This document shows, in pieces, positions 33,532 to 45,215 of a DNA stretch of 64,000 nucleotides. The stretch's first letter is position 1. Each line of letters opens with the position of its first letter. Under the pieces are notes generated by a model that was not told the origin of the DNA, did no database searches, and saw nothing but the letters and a program-made list of their open reading frames with translations. A program made the translations under genes and the position numbers. This DNA is from Symbiodinium natans (taxonomy: Eukaryota > Sar > Dinophyceae > Suessiales > Symbiodiniaceae), in contig CAJNDS010002206.1 in assembly GCA_905221605.1 (NCBI GenBank), positions 413,226 to 477,225 on the forward strand. Direction: 5' to 3'.

Positions 33532-35031
33532 GGATTTAGCTGCATGAAGCAGAAACAAGTCAGCCCAATCGAAGCTGAGGCACAGCAACAATCCCTTCGG
33601 ATCTGATCACATGAGCTTCCTGCAGAAGGGCATTCACAGCGCTCCCTGCCAGCATGTTTCATTTGAACGTGCCTTTGGGCCTCTTATTGTGGTATTGTGG
33701 CTCGCAGCTTCAGGGAGAGGGCCTGGGCCATACTGGCCGGGCTCTGTTTTTGTGGGAGGGAGTGTCGTGCTAAGGGCAGGTGCCTCGCTTCCTGCAGAGT
33801 GATATGGGCTGTGGGAAACAGCAGATTCCGAGGAACAAAAAAAGCCCAGCAGGTTCCACAAAGGCTCTGGCAGATGGCTGCCACCACGTCCATGCACGTG
33901 ATGGAAATGCCCCTCGGAATGCGGAGGGACATGTGTGAAACGCTTCCACGGAGGCAGAGTAATCCAGAAGCTGCGTGCACCGGCGAATCGTGGTGAATTT
34001 CTGCATCGAGCGCTGGCTGAAGCGATGACCCTGCTGGTGCTTGCCTTGGCAACTTGGGTCAGGACCCTGTGGACCCGAGGCCGCGGCGCCATTGTGTCGT
34101 GTCCCTATGCGTGGCCCGTGTTCCTACATGAGGTAGCCCAAGGTTTTTGAGACGTCGGCGCCGACGTTCCTGGGGTTGCTGGGTTTCTGCAGCGAAAGAC
34201 AGATCTTGCTTTCTCCCACGCGCCGCGTCGTCGCAAATCGTTTGGCAACGAACTAGTGTTAATGATGCATCCGAGGATGGACAAGCACGTTGTCCGCAAA
34301 CAGCAACAAGTTTGTTCGGCTCTGCGCAGCATACCGCGGCCATCCGCGCACATCCTTGCCGGACTTGCGCCGGCGGGCTCCTGACATCTTAGAGTCCGGG
34401 AAAGGATTGGCCGAACGCGTACCACCAATGCCCCATCTCCGAGCCCGAGTCTTGGGTTGCGTATACTGTTCTCCAGTTGTACTCCAGTTTTTTGGGTGAT
34501 CCAGCTCAAGAACTGGTGGCACAGGGAATAATCTGGGCAGTGCGTCATCTGCATGGCCATGTCTCAGAGTGCCGCATGGTGCACCACGCAGAGGTTTGCG
34601 GTCCCAGATTTTGGGGGGGGGGGGAGGGGGGCAGGGCAGGGATTCAAGGGAGGGTCCTAGAGGAGTCCCAAGGAGGGTCGCAGGTCCCGGGCAGGGCTTT
34701 TTCCCGGCCTGCCCTCGTCGCGGTGCTCGGTTACCTTTGAGTATGGAATGCAATGGGCGTGCTCTGGGTATGCCGTAGCAAAACTTCCAGTCACGCGTGT
34801 CGTGGCACATGTGCGTTACAAGCCAGGGTCGTTATTCCAAAGCGTTTGCTTCCATCGCATTTTTGAAAAGGTAGTCATCGAACCTTGAAACAGTACAAAG
34901 GTCGGCGTGCGTCCACCGCCGTGTTAGTCCTAGAATGTAGCTTCATATGTTCTCATGTTCGCGCAGTCATGGATGGGCGTTCTTTGCAAAACCTGCGTAC
35001 ATGCCTGTCTAGCCATGAAAAACCGGATGAA

Positions 35032-35350
35032 GGTTCTTTCCATTCATGGTGATGACGAGGGTTATCCGCACTACCACCAGTCGGAAGACAACTTGGACCA
35101 GGCGCGTCGCCTGACTTGGCTTGGCCGATTTCTGCTTGACCCGGGAATCTAGCTCTGTCAATTGATTTGTTGCCGGAGGTGGACCCCTCGCTCTATGCCA
35201 TGATCACCAAGATGAATGCTGGTGCGCGGATACACACCTTGGAAACTGCACCAAACTCTTTCCCTGAAGTGCTGCAGGTGCTCTCCTCCGTCTTGCGGGC
35301 GTTGACCAGTGAGAATCAACTCGACCTTCACATGTTTCACATGCAGCAGG
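35032..35350 (+). CDS. Probable exons, unidentified globular protein
   Basis: The best segment runs from about 35154 to 35350: LSIDLLPEVDPSLYAMITKM, then NAGARIHTLETAPNSFPEVL and a helical part ending FHMQQ at a GT donor (35351). Just upstream, another frame (from about 35032) reads VLSIHGDDEGYPHYHQSEDN then LDQ before a possible GC donor near 35101. The composition is that of a folded domain. No family assigned. Confidence 0.45.
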
Positions 35351-36597
35351 TGCTCGGCCGGGCGGCATGCAGACATACGTCGACCAAACATTTGGTTCAA
35401 AAACTGTTTACAAGGAACTGAATTGCCTTTCGGTTGCGCGCAAATAATGCAGCATCTTGAGCACAGTTCATGAGTGCTCTCTACTGGTAGCAGAAATGGC
35501 ACAGACACCGCGGGTTCCGCCGGGTTGCGGTGGACAACAGTGATCTAGGCCCCCAAAGGTGCTTGGTGTGAAGGCATGCGGCCATTGCGCCATGCCGTGC
35601 CAAGTACGTGTCCATAGTATGACTCCATGAAGCACATGGGAAGCAGAAACGTTGAGCCGGAAGAGTGCCGTAAGCCTTCGGCTCCTTGCCTGTTCCTGTG
35701 TTTTGGGAGCGTTTGATAGCATTGATCAGGGCCTGTACCTGGCCTGCGCTGCGCTGGGGCACGGGCCTGCAGGCAGAGCTGCGATGTGCTGCAGTTTCTG
35801 TAGTTCTGACGCTCAGTGCAGACATTTGCTATGGAGACGGGGCTCGCATGGCTAGCGTAGCACCTGGAAGCGCCAGAAGACTGAGCCTGCAGTCGAGTTC
35901 TAATGCCCGAGCATGCCTTTACCTCAAAAAAGCTTGTGCTGTCCAGCAACGATCGAAGAAACGAGGCCTTGAAGAACGAGCTCGCAGCTCGGCGTGCTGT
36001 GTTGCGTAGCAATACCCGTGGTGCAGATCAGTGAGTGGAGTCGGAGCCCTTCTCGGCACAGAAGGCTTGGAGATCGCTTGGTGTCTTTGCGATTTGGCCC
36101 ACGCTCGTGCTTGGAACCTGCCTTGGAAGCTCTTGCTGAACCTATTCATTGAAGTTGGCGTAAAAAGCGTTTCTGAGGGACAACGGACATCCTGGGAGGC
36201 TCACGCTGTCACCCTTGCAAAGAGAGGGACGAGCAATCTGATAAAGTAAGTGGCAGGGCCAGTGCGAGCGCCTTTCTGACATTCGGCTGGGTGAGTTTTG
36301 CGCCTGGTTGAGCGGGGAGGTCCTCTGTGGATGTGAGGGCTTCGAGGTCTCAAGACACGGAGCATGTGGAGCCTTCTGTGCAGGAGGTTGGGTCCATTCC
36401 CTTCGATGCATCCTCTTCATGGGGTAGGCGGCTCAGTGCTTGGCAGTGCTTGGGCGATCCGGAGGCACGCAAAAAGTAGCTGAGGTTATTGTGCCTATCA
36501 GCACTTTGAGGCTCGAATGAGCCACCTTGACAGCTACTTTTGACCTTGTTCGCCTAGCTTCTCCCCCAAACCTGCTACTCTTTGACCTTGTCTGCAG

Positions 36598-36765
36598 ACA
36601 TCTTTGTCACGTTCGTCAGTGTTCGCCCGGAGTCGTCATGGCTCGTTCCGGCACAGGCAATGTTCAAAGACATCGCAGACAGCAATCGTGCTGCTGCAGA
36701 CTTCAGCCGACTTTTGCCGAAGGACCTACCTCTTGCATTTTGCTTAAAACGAAAAGATTCCTCGA
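36598..36765 (+). CDS. Probable exon, unidentified
   Basis: After AG near 36597 the frame reads IFVTFVSVRPESSWLVPAQA then MFKDIADSNRAAADFSRLLP and KDLPLAF. A beta-like start followed by an amphipathic helix. No matching family recognised. Confidence 0.4.
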
Positions 36766-37210
36766 TACCTCAAGGTCACATGGGTGCATTCAGTGCTGTC
36801 TTCTGAACTGGAGGAGAAGTTTCCGATCTCTGTGCCAGGCGCCCCGACGCTATGGCTGGGTGAGGGCCCAAGAAACCCCGATCCCTCTTTATCTCCTTTG
36901 TATTTACATGTTACCATCATCATCCGCAGCAAAGCCTTTGGAGAGACTGGAGGCAGCCAGGGTGCCCGCACGCCGTGCCCCGGACACTTTGCCTCTCTGC
37001 GAGTTCTGCTTCATACCGCAGATGACGCGGCGGCACTTGCTCTGCTCGAACTTTGAACGTGCAAGCTAGACCTCATGGTACCCACTAGAAGCATGTCAAA
37101 CAAGCTGACCCACGCTCCAGCAATGCGTTGAGGTATCGGCTGCACCCAACAGAACTCCCCAGCTCTTGTGCTAGTTGAGATTCCTATGGTGCCAGTCGGC
37201 GGGATTGCCA

Positions 37211-37313
37211 GCCCTGATGGCAGAAGCAGCGCCACCAGCGCCAGCGGGCAAAGCAGGAGAAGCTGGGGAAGAGATTTCCGAACAAGCTTTAGCGGCGCTG
37301 ATCAAGGCGGGGC
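37211..37313 (+). CDS. Probable exon, Ala/Glu-rich helix
   Basis: Begins after AG at about 37209-37210. Reads ALMAEAAPPAPAGKAGEAGE then EISEQALAALIKAG. A flexible Ala/Pro linker leads into an amphipathic helix. A GGGGC stretch at the end offers a GC donor. Confidence 0.4.
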
Positions 37314-37569
37314 TATGGGTGCTGCAAGGCAGATCGTGTGCGTTTTGCAGTCTGTGTGAACGCTGGAAAGGCACAGGGAGCTAGACGCGGCTCTGTAGGG
37401 CAGAAGAGGCAAATCTGCGCAGATTGCTTGGTTCTCAGCTATCATCGGAGCATTGGTATCACAGTGCTTGCTGTACGCAGAGTAGTCGTCTACCTGCAGC
37501 TTAGGCGGTGGTATAATCACCGCGCTCTTGCTATCAGGGGGTGCGACACAGCCGCACAGAGTTCCGAGT

Positions 37570-37740
37570 GGTGTTGACGGACAGTTGCTCGTGCACGGTG
37601 CAGCGATGTCCATGCGAGGGATATGCTGATGGCTGTGATACCTGCTGGAAAAACAACGGCTACGAGGGCGATCCACCCTGCAACATCAAGAAGTCACAGC
37701 AGATCAGCTGCAGCTGGCAACGTGTTGTGTTCTTCTCCTA
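37570..37740 (+). CDS. Cysteine-rich exon
   Basis: Reads VVLTDSCSCTVQRCPCEGYA, then DGCDTCWKNNGYEGDPPCN and a tail with one more Cys before a stop. Eight or more cysteines in 50 residues in C-x-C and C-x-x-C pairs suggest a disulfide-rich or metal-binding extracellular-type module, somewhat EGF-like in spacing but not a clear match. The start was not fixed. Confidence 0.35.
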
Positions 37741-38727
37741 GAAGCACGGCTTGTGAGCAGATTGCATACCATTTTTTTGTGACCGTGCTCGCAGGCTTTT
37801 TTGACGGGTACTTCACCCTCTTGTTTTTCAAGGTCCGTGATCCTCCCCTGTCCACCAAAAAAAATCGCACCATACAACCGTGACAACGCCATCACAACGT
37901 TGCTCTCAAGGTGCGAATTTCGGCGTGGGTTTATCGCTCAAATGGTTGCCCGGGTTGTGTCTTCGGGTGTGGTTTCGATCGCCTTCTGCGTCGGTACCGG
38001 CTGCTGCCCTCTTACCTGTTGCGCTTGTGCTTGTTCTCGCTCACCTCTGACCTACTCACACGTCATACGTCATGCACGGTGAAGTCAAACGCATCTTGGG
38101 AACAATCCATTCTGAAAAATTGCACCGCCTGTCGTGGTCCTCGTGTTTGGGAATTTGCTTGGGGTGTTGCACTACAGAGCCGTGAGGTTGACGAAGGGAT
38201 GGACAAAATCCCTACATTTGAGGCGGCATTTTAGATCGTACGTGCTTTTGTTGCTCTTGGTCGTGTCCTGATGTTTATAGGGCTGTGAACACCTGGAGCT
38301 CTGAGTTGACATTTGAGGCGGCAGTTTAGATGTTTTTGGCTCCTTGTTGCCTTTTGTTTCGTTGATGAAAGCCATGCGGCGAAAGCGTACTCAAGCCCGG
38401 CCGAGATGGGAGCGCAATATTGATCCCAAACCAGCGCCGCACTTAGGCGAGACTCCCAAGCTCCAAGAACCAGAGCTGAACCACACCTTTACAGAACGAG
38501 GGCGAGAATCATGTAAAGTTACAATGTAAAGAAACTTTCTACCGTGCTTGCAATGATGTGTTTTGTGGAACTGCATATATTTGGTCGAATCGAGTGTCTG
38601 GAGCCAACAATGGGGCAGAATCGCCGCCTGGAGATTCTGACCAGGCCCCTCAGGATTTCAACGAAAATTGCTGTTGAGGATGTCCCGCTTCGGATGCCCA
38701 GTTGCAGCAGATCGGAAGCCTCGTACT

Positions 38728-38860
38728 GGCCACTGCAGGATGAAACAAAGGCATGAAGCAGAGCAGGAGCTGGAGAAGGAGCGTGACACGAAAAGCAAGG
38801 AATGCGCGACATGTGTGGACTTTCAAGTTGAGTGCCAGGCACGTGTAGGCACTCGATATT
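38728..38860 (+). CDS. Possible charged coiled-coil exon
   Basis: Reads MKQRHEAEQELEKERDTKSK then ECATCVDFQVE, a highly charged helix. One of several + strand helical exons in 38-41 kb. Boundaries uncertain. Confidence 0.35.
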
Positions 38861-38904
38861 CTGAAGAAATCGAAGCTTGCAGCATATTGTATTTGAGGCT
38901 TTTA

Positions 38905-39410
38905 TAGTGGCCCCTTTAGCAGAATAAGAATACGAATTTACTCTGGGCTCTTGTTTCGTTCAATCACTCACTAAATTCATGCGCTACATTCATAATTTCT
39001 TTTCGCTTATAATTTAGTTCATTCATTCTCTTCACTTAACTTTTACTTTTAGTGCACCAGTGACCAGTGATTTAACTTTTCAGGGACACAACCTTAATAT
39101 CTTCAGCAGGGACGTTCCATCAGGTCTCAACAGATTATAACAGTGCCGATAAAGGATTACGTTTTTTTTTTTTTTTCAATTTTTGTTTCCTTTTTCATTA
39201 AGTTCAATGCGATCTTTCAAGGGTTACACGCTTATTGTAATATATTTTTCACAATTCTAATTCATTGTCTTCGATCGTACTTTCAGGAAGTAATAATAAG
39301 ATATAGATGGAGATAAGAATAAAGGACACCATTAGAAACATATTATCTTAATATCAATGTAGCATGAAGATAGCGGGAAAAAATGACGCCTAACCCTGCA
39401 AGAAATACTA
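38905..39410. other. AT-rich island, no gene seen
   Basis: About 500 bp with base composition clearly richer in A/T than everything around it, including a T run near 39165-39177. Neither strand shows a long open frame. It could be organelle-derived or a young insertion, but I cannot match it to any organelle gene. Confidence 0.6.
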
Positions 39411-39599
39411 CCGGAACCCCCTCGAGATCCTTTCCCTCCCTGTTCTTGAGTCGGCCGAAGACATCCCTAAGGTTTGCGCAAAAGGCTCAGAAGCAACTGT
39501 GGCTCGGATGCGTTTGCTTCGGCTGATTGCCTGGTCATCGCCTTACACGGCACATCAGAAGCTTTTCATCTATCCGCAGCTAAGGGACAAGGTCAATCG

Positions 39600-39741
39600 A
39601 AGAAATAATCAAAAGACCCCAGGGGAGGTCCAGGCCGGCTGTGCAGCACGGGATCATGGTAGTGCAAAAGACACGGCCCTGCGAGAGGCAGAGAAGCTAC
39701 AAGCTGCCCGGCAAGAGCGGCTCGGCTGGGAATTGCACTGA
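39600..39741 (+). CDS. Possible exon, charged helix
   Basis: Reads PGEVQAGCAARDHGSAKDTA then LREAEKLQAARQERLGWELH to a stop at 39739. The second half is a convincing amphipathic helix. The acceptor is unclear. Confidence 0.35.
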
Positions 39742-40734
39742 GAGCTTGGGACGAGCTGCTGGAGAAGCACTTGGTTGCGTAGTCGTGATGGCTTTGTCTC
39801 CTTAGTTGTGAAAGTTTTCTCCTTCTTGCCTGTGCCTTTTTTTGGCTCCCGTTCTCCTCGACACGGGTGTGCGAAGACGGTTCTCTCATTTGACGGTGCT
39901 GCTCTTTTGTGGTTTTTTGTTGAGGGGAAGGTTTGGGAGGGGTTTAGGGTTTGCTTCACGGTTTTCAGGACCTTGAAAATTTTCACCTTTCAGCACTGCG
40001 GGCTTTTGGGCTTTGTGGCATTCAGAGCCCGTAGAGCTTTGGGTTTAGGGATTTTAGGGTTTGTGTTTACTGAAGCTTTTCGGTTTCATTTTGCGGGTGT
40101 GGGCTTTACGATTTTTGAGGTTTGACGGTGTTGTTTGGCATTTAGGCCTCTTCGGTCTTAGGGTGTCTGTCTAGAGTTTGAAGTTTGAGTGGTTGACGGT
40201 TTTGAGGGTTCGAAGTATTCTGTGCAAAGTGCCATACCTGGAGTTGGTGCAGAAAGAACGTGCCCATTCTTGAACGTGAGTAAAGCGCTTCCGGAAAAGC
40301 GTTTTCCCGGGACGAAGAAATCATGAATTGCAGTTGCCAGGACCCAGTACAAAGAAGAACCATCCATGCCAGAATCCAACAGAAATGCCTTGTTTGTGAC
40401 CGCCCGTGGCAGAATTCCTGAGATGTTCCGCTCAACGTCGAATTTAGTTTAAGACCTGCAAGCAGTCGAATATGTTCCGCTCCAGGCATGCAAGTTTTGT
40501 GTGTGTTACACGGCCAACGAGCGTTTACGCAGTTCCAGTTCCTGTGCTAGGTTGCAGCCTGACTGATGTCTGGACCTGAAAGCACTGCGCAAATGGGGTG
40601 GGGGGGCCCACCTGACCTTAACCCCGCCCCCGTCCCCAAGATACTGCAACACTGACTGTTGACTGCACTGCTAGCTTTCGTTCGCCCTGCTCTGAAGTCT
40701 TTTGGTGCACAGCCCTGCGCCAAATTGCGTGCAG

Positions 40735-41402
40735 GAAGCTTGAGGAGTTGAAGGCAAAGTCTCCTTTGAAGCAAGCCCTGGCAAGTGCCTTGCTTGCACA
40801 TCGTTTAGGATGACAGGGCAAGCTACTGACAGCACTGGGCTGCAGAGTGAGGTCTCATCCAGCACATCGAGGAGCTTTCTTCGCACAACTCAGTGGAAGC
40901 ACCCTTTGGAGCAAAGAATCTGCACAGGACCAGAGCCTCTCTGAGCTCGAGCTGTTCCACGAGATCGACCAGGTGGGGCGACGTGACACGTGGAGTCCTT
41001 TGCTTCTCAAGTCGCACATCATATCACATCATGTGGTAAAAGCTTCTGTGGTATGTGTGCAGCAGTCTCTTTGTGCAGAATGGCGATGGGATCCTGACCA
41101 GAGGCGAGATGGCAGCAGCCCTGAGGTAGGGACCCGGTGGCCCATTGCAAAATATTGCAAAGAGTTGACCGCAAGCAACAGTACAGAGGCGTCTTGCCTG
41201 TCCGCTCTCTCCTGCGGAGCTTGATGGAGTGCTGCGGGCCTTCGATGCCGACAATTCCGGAAGCATCGACTTCGCGGAGCCATGTTGTGAACGGTGCACG
41301 CGATCAACTCCTCGAAAGGTGACAGCAGCACCCTCAGAGCTCTGGCCTGTCAGGAGTTCTACCAGGTCATCCGGGAGGAGTCCAACTGGATAGAGCAGTT
41401 CC
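40735..41402 (+). CDS. EF-hand calcium-binding protein, split over several exons
   Basis: Two canonical EF-hand loops are visible. Loop 1 is split by an intron: an exon ending at 40972 supplies ELELFHEIDQ, the intron 40973-41078 is GT-AG, and exon 41079-41125 supplies NGDGILTRGEMAAAL, giving D-Q-N-G-D-G-I-L-T-R-G-E with all calcium ligands. The next intron is 41126-41188 (63 nt). Exon 41189-41276 carries loop 2, FDADNSGSIDFAE, completed by the next exon. Intron 41277-41353 (77 nt) starts with GA, and GGAG occurs at both ends. Exon 41354-41402 continues EFYQVIREESNWIEQFL before a GT. Upstream helical exons at 40735-40808 (KLEELKAKSPLKQALASALL) and from 40852 appear to belong, but the frame between about 40852 and 40928 is ambiguous. 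A cytosolic calcium sensor is the likeliest role. Ends of the gene are not defined. Confidence 0.7.
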
Positions 41403-43039
41403 TCGGTACAGCTGAACGGGCAATGAGAACTGTCGCAGCAGTTCCTGAAGCCCTCTGCCCCAAACTAAGGCGGGAGCCAAGCAAGCACGATCCACGACTC
41501 TGTGGCTTTGCAATCGGAGACCGTGTTCGGCTCAAGTGCCGGCTCTTCTCAGAGACTTGTCAGATCAAAGGCCCAGGGCTTAGGATTGAGGATCATAGGA
41601 ATGTCCGGGGCTTGGGCGAAGCAACAGGGAACAGAGAATTTACTAGCCAGGCTCTCGCGTTGCATCGACCGTGGCCATGGCTAACTGGGTGTTGCAAGCC
41701 GGCTACAGACCTTCCAAATTAACCTGGAGAATTTCTGAAACTGCAGAATTAGGCGAAATGAAAGAAGGGACCAGGGGCAGCGCGGCGAGCCGCCTCAAAC
41801 AGGGACCTGAACCTGCATCCCAGAGAGCTTCTCAGAGGCGATGGGAAGTGGATCTGCTTTGATGCAGCTGAGCCAGGACCACAAACATCCACTGGTCCAG
41901 CAGCATCGTGACAGGCAAAGAACTCGACATGTTGACGCGCAACATCCTCAAGTATCGCCTCCAGCCATTTAGTCTTTCTTGATTGCACGGGACATAGAAA
42001 GAGAGAGCTCAGAGTCTCCGCTCGCTTCTGTTGGTTTTAAGCTTCTCAGCATCTTGGCGCTGGGCATTTGCGGCCTCTTTTCACCGGCACTGGTGAGGGA
42101 GCAGTGCAGCGAGATTCTAGTTTCAGCTTGTATCGAAAGATTCGCCATCTGTTTCTCATCTTGACGGCTGTGTGTCGGATGGTTTCGTTTTTGCATTGCC
42201 GGCCTTGGGACCGTCGGCGTGCTGCGTTTGAGGTTCAATGCATATTGTCAGCTGTAAGAAGAACATCCCAGTTGACAGGCAACCTGGAGCACAGTGTGCC
42301 AACGAGACAAAGAACAGCAAGCAGATCAATTTGATGATTCAAAGGACGTTGTTGCGGTGCTTTGTAAGACCGTCGTTTCTTGTCGAGCTAAGGATCTGTC
42401 GAAGGCCTCGCTTCTCAAAGACGTTTCTCATCTGCAGGCATAGCTTTGTCCACAGTCCCTGATTCGCACTTCCTAGTTACTTGTTGGTGACAGGGCCTGT
42501 GTGGTCCGCCTATCATAGTTGCTGAGGATTTCCAGCTCACCACGGGAAAGGTCATGGGACCAGGCTGGATGCTTCAGCGCTGCAAGCCTAAAGTTAGGGT
42601 GCTGCGAGATAGTGGGAGTGTAAGGCAAGAAGCAGGGCATCATCACCATCGAGCTGGATAAGGGTGGAGGGGAAATGACAGTCAAGGCCAGCAGGGAACG
42701 CCGCTCGCACAATTCTACACTTCTTGCTTCCCTTGCCAGTGCTTCTAGGCCGATCTGCTGAAAAAGCTCACCGCCACTAAAGGGCATCATCACGGGTGCA
42801 TCTCTTCTGCATTATGGGCATGCTGGTCTGGGCAGCGCGTGCAAGGAAATACGAAGCTTCATCTTAGCAACGCTTGTGGCCAAGGCTTGTGCGAAGTGTG
42901 CTTCATCGAATGTTATGGCACCGACTACTTTGGATATCCTCCTGATGATGAGGATGCTGCTTAAAAAAAAACTGGCACACTGCCTTTCGCACCTGCTCGT
43001 GCAGTCTCCTTGCTCTTTGTACTTCTGTCTAAGACCTGC

Positions 43040-43310
43040 TGGCTGAAGGAGAACCCCTATGAGCCGCATTCCCCTCGATCGCCCAAGTCGCCTTCGGGAG
43101 CCGCCTTCCTGCAGCCTAAGCGTAGCACCTGTGGTTCTTGACCTGGCATGCAAAATGCCAGATGCAATTGAGAGAAAGGGGAGCTCGTGTGGTCGGTGGC
43201 TTCGATATCTGAGGCCATGAGCCCAGCCAGCCGCTCGGGATTCAGCCCTGGGTCGAGCCCGAGGTCACCCGCGCCTCGGAACATTCGTTCTTCAGCAATG
43301 TGTGTATGTC
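43040..43310 (+). CDS. Ser/Pro-rich exons, unidentified
   Basis: Two stretches, WLKENPYEPHSPRSPKSPSG (about 43041-43130) and EAMSPASRSGFSPGSSPRSP (about 43210-43290), carry repeated S-P and S-P-R-S-P motifs of a disordered, phosphorylatable linker. Frames and boundaries are tentative. Confidence 0.35.
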
Positions 43311-43979
43311 GCCAAAGGTCTCTTGAAGCTGTGCTTCTTCCATCTTCTTCCTCGTTTCAGGTAATCAGAATGTTCCCACGCCAGTGATCTGCTGCCGGCA
43401 AGCAGAATTGACAAAAGGCAACACAGCAGAAATGCGGTCAGACAGACCCTTGACAGCATTGTATTTCGAGGTAGAACTCTAATACTTGGAATTCATTCTT
43501 GCGTGCGCAGGTAGAGCATGTAGATGGGAAACCCCATTCAACGCCGATGGATAATGCACTGCCGGATGGAGCCTCCTCAGCTTATCTTTGGAGGTCTGTT
43601 TACCGGCCAAGCTAGTGAGCCCTCATACCCTAAGGGTATGGTGAAAAGCGGCACCTTGTGCTGCGCGAGTGTCTCAAAAACTTCATCCCTTGTGCTGCAG
43701 AACCAATCCAAGTGTTTTCATTCAGCAACTCTAGCAGCTAGCTCCAGTCATGCAGGTGCCATCAAGATGCATATGGGCACAACCTTGTCGCGCAGATGGC
43801 TGGGGAAAAGCTCTGGCTTGGGGCCTCAATTCCAAGGAGCATTGGGCACCTATGGGCACCTACTTACTACTTCAGTGAGGCTCCTTTTTCCGCCAAGCAG
43901 TACCTGGCTAGGCCCACATCGCCTTCCATATGAGGACCTTGCAAACGGAAGTTATGAACCGGCTGAGTAGCAGCCTCGA

Positions 43980-44125
43980 GTGGCAACGTGGCAGCGAGGA
44001 CTCCTCTACCTTCACGGATGTGGATCCCTTCATTGAGCTGCCCCCGGGGTGCTCCTTCTTCGAGCTGTGGAAACCTTCGGAGCTTCCTCAATGGGCTGAT
44101 GGTGCCATGTGCTCGGTAGAGGTGC
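43980..44125 (+). CDS. Probable exon with TDVDPF phrase
   Basis: Reads SSTFTDVDPFIELPPGCSFF then ELWKPSELPQWADGAMCS. Folded-protein composition with several Trp and Phe. The phrase TDVDPF also occurs as SDVDPF at about 31970, hinting at a shared domain. Family unknown. Confidence 0.4.
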
Positions 44126-44822
44126 AGCGGCGTGGTCGTTGCGCTGAAACCTGGTGTACGGGACTCAGACCAGCGCCGCCGACTCATCAGCATCAAGTCA
44201 GCACACTCAGAGCCCCAGTTCAGAGTCAGCTCAGAGCATTTCAAAATTGCTCTCAGGACGTGCTGGCCGTTCCACAGCATTGGTTCCATGCAGTGCCCGG
44301 GCTCCAATCAGAGCCCTATCGTCGTTCTCCCGCTCTACCGTAGTTGAACGATGTTTAATGTAGGAGTCAGTGTCCATGATAGTCTGAGGTCGAGTGCACG
44401 TCGGACTGGCTGGCTGCTTAGTCACTCGGCTACAGGCATGTCCACAGAAGCAGCACTTTGCCGTCACTCACAGAAGCCAGAAGCGCAACGAAAGTCGAGG
44501 TCTCTGTCTTTAAATCAGTGGCTTCACGCCAAAGGAGACGAAGCGCAGCGAGCCTGTTTCTGAGAGCGGCTCGTCCGCTGAGCGAGTCATTTCGTTCTTG
44601 CTACCAGATCTACCAGTACGGCTGAGCAGCGCAGTCACGACGTTCAATGCTCAATTCAACGCAATCCATCACTGAGCAGCAGTGCAGTCCACTTGAGGTC
44701 CATGAAGCCGTGGCGCGATGCCTGGCGACGCCGCTAGTGGAATGCAGGCTACATTCGTGACGTGCTTGTGCCCCCTTTCTACTGATCCACAGCATGCAGC
44801 AGGGTTTGAGCATGTGCCGTAA

Positions 44823-45058
44823 GCTTCAAGAAGAGCTTCATGTGGGGCTGTTGGGCAGTTTTTTGCGTCGCGGCAGGTTTGAGGAGTGGTGGCTGAACCC
44901 AGACGAGGAGATGCCCCCCAAATAAGTCCTTGACAGCCTTGAAGCCTTGGAAACTCGTCGTAGACTCGACGCTGAGTTTCGGATTGGGATTTTTTGCAGC
45001 TGCAAAGGAGCTGCTCGACACAGTTGACAATGTCGACTACTTGGCATCTGCGCTCAAG
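44823..45058 (+). CDS. Two probable exons just upstream of the retroelement
   Basis: The first reads LQEELHVGLLGSFLRRGRFE then EWWLNPDEEMPPK to a stop at 44922. The second, after AG near 44997, reads AAKELLDTVDNVDYLASALK. Both look like ordinary host coding sequence, so the retroelement begins somewhere between about 45060 and 45215. Confidence 0.4.
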
Positions 45059-45215
45059 GCATGTTCTTCAATCATGAATTTGCACTGCATGTTAGCATGG
45101 CTGGTTGGCTGCAGGGCCTACATGCGTCGTGAAACTTAACACTCCAACACGCAGCCTTGGCTCGGCAGCTCTCCTTTCTCACTCTCTTTCTTCTTTTGTG
45201 GAGGGCTGCCTCGCC

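Noticed and set aside
37623-37690. P-loop-like phrase PAGKTT in one frame
   Set aside because: It is short, has no Walker B or nucleotide-binding context, and overlaps a better Cys-rich frame.
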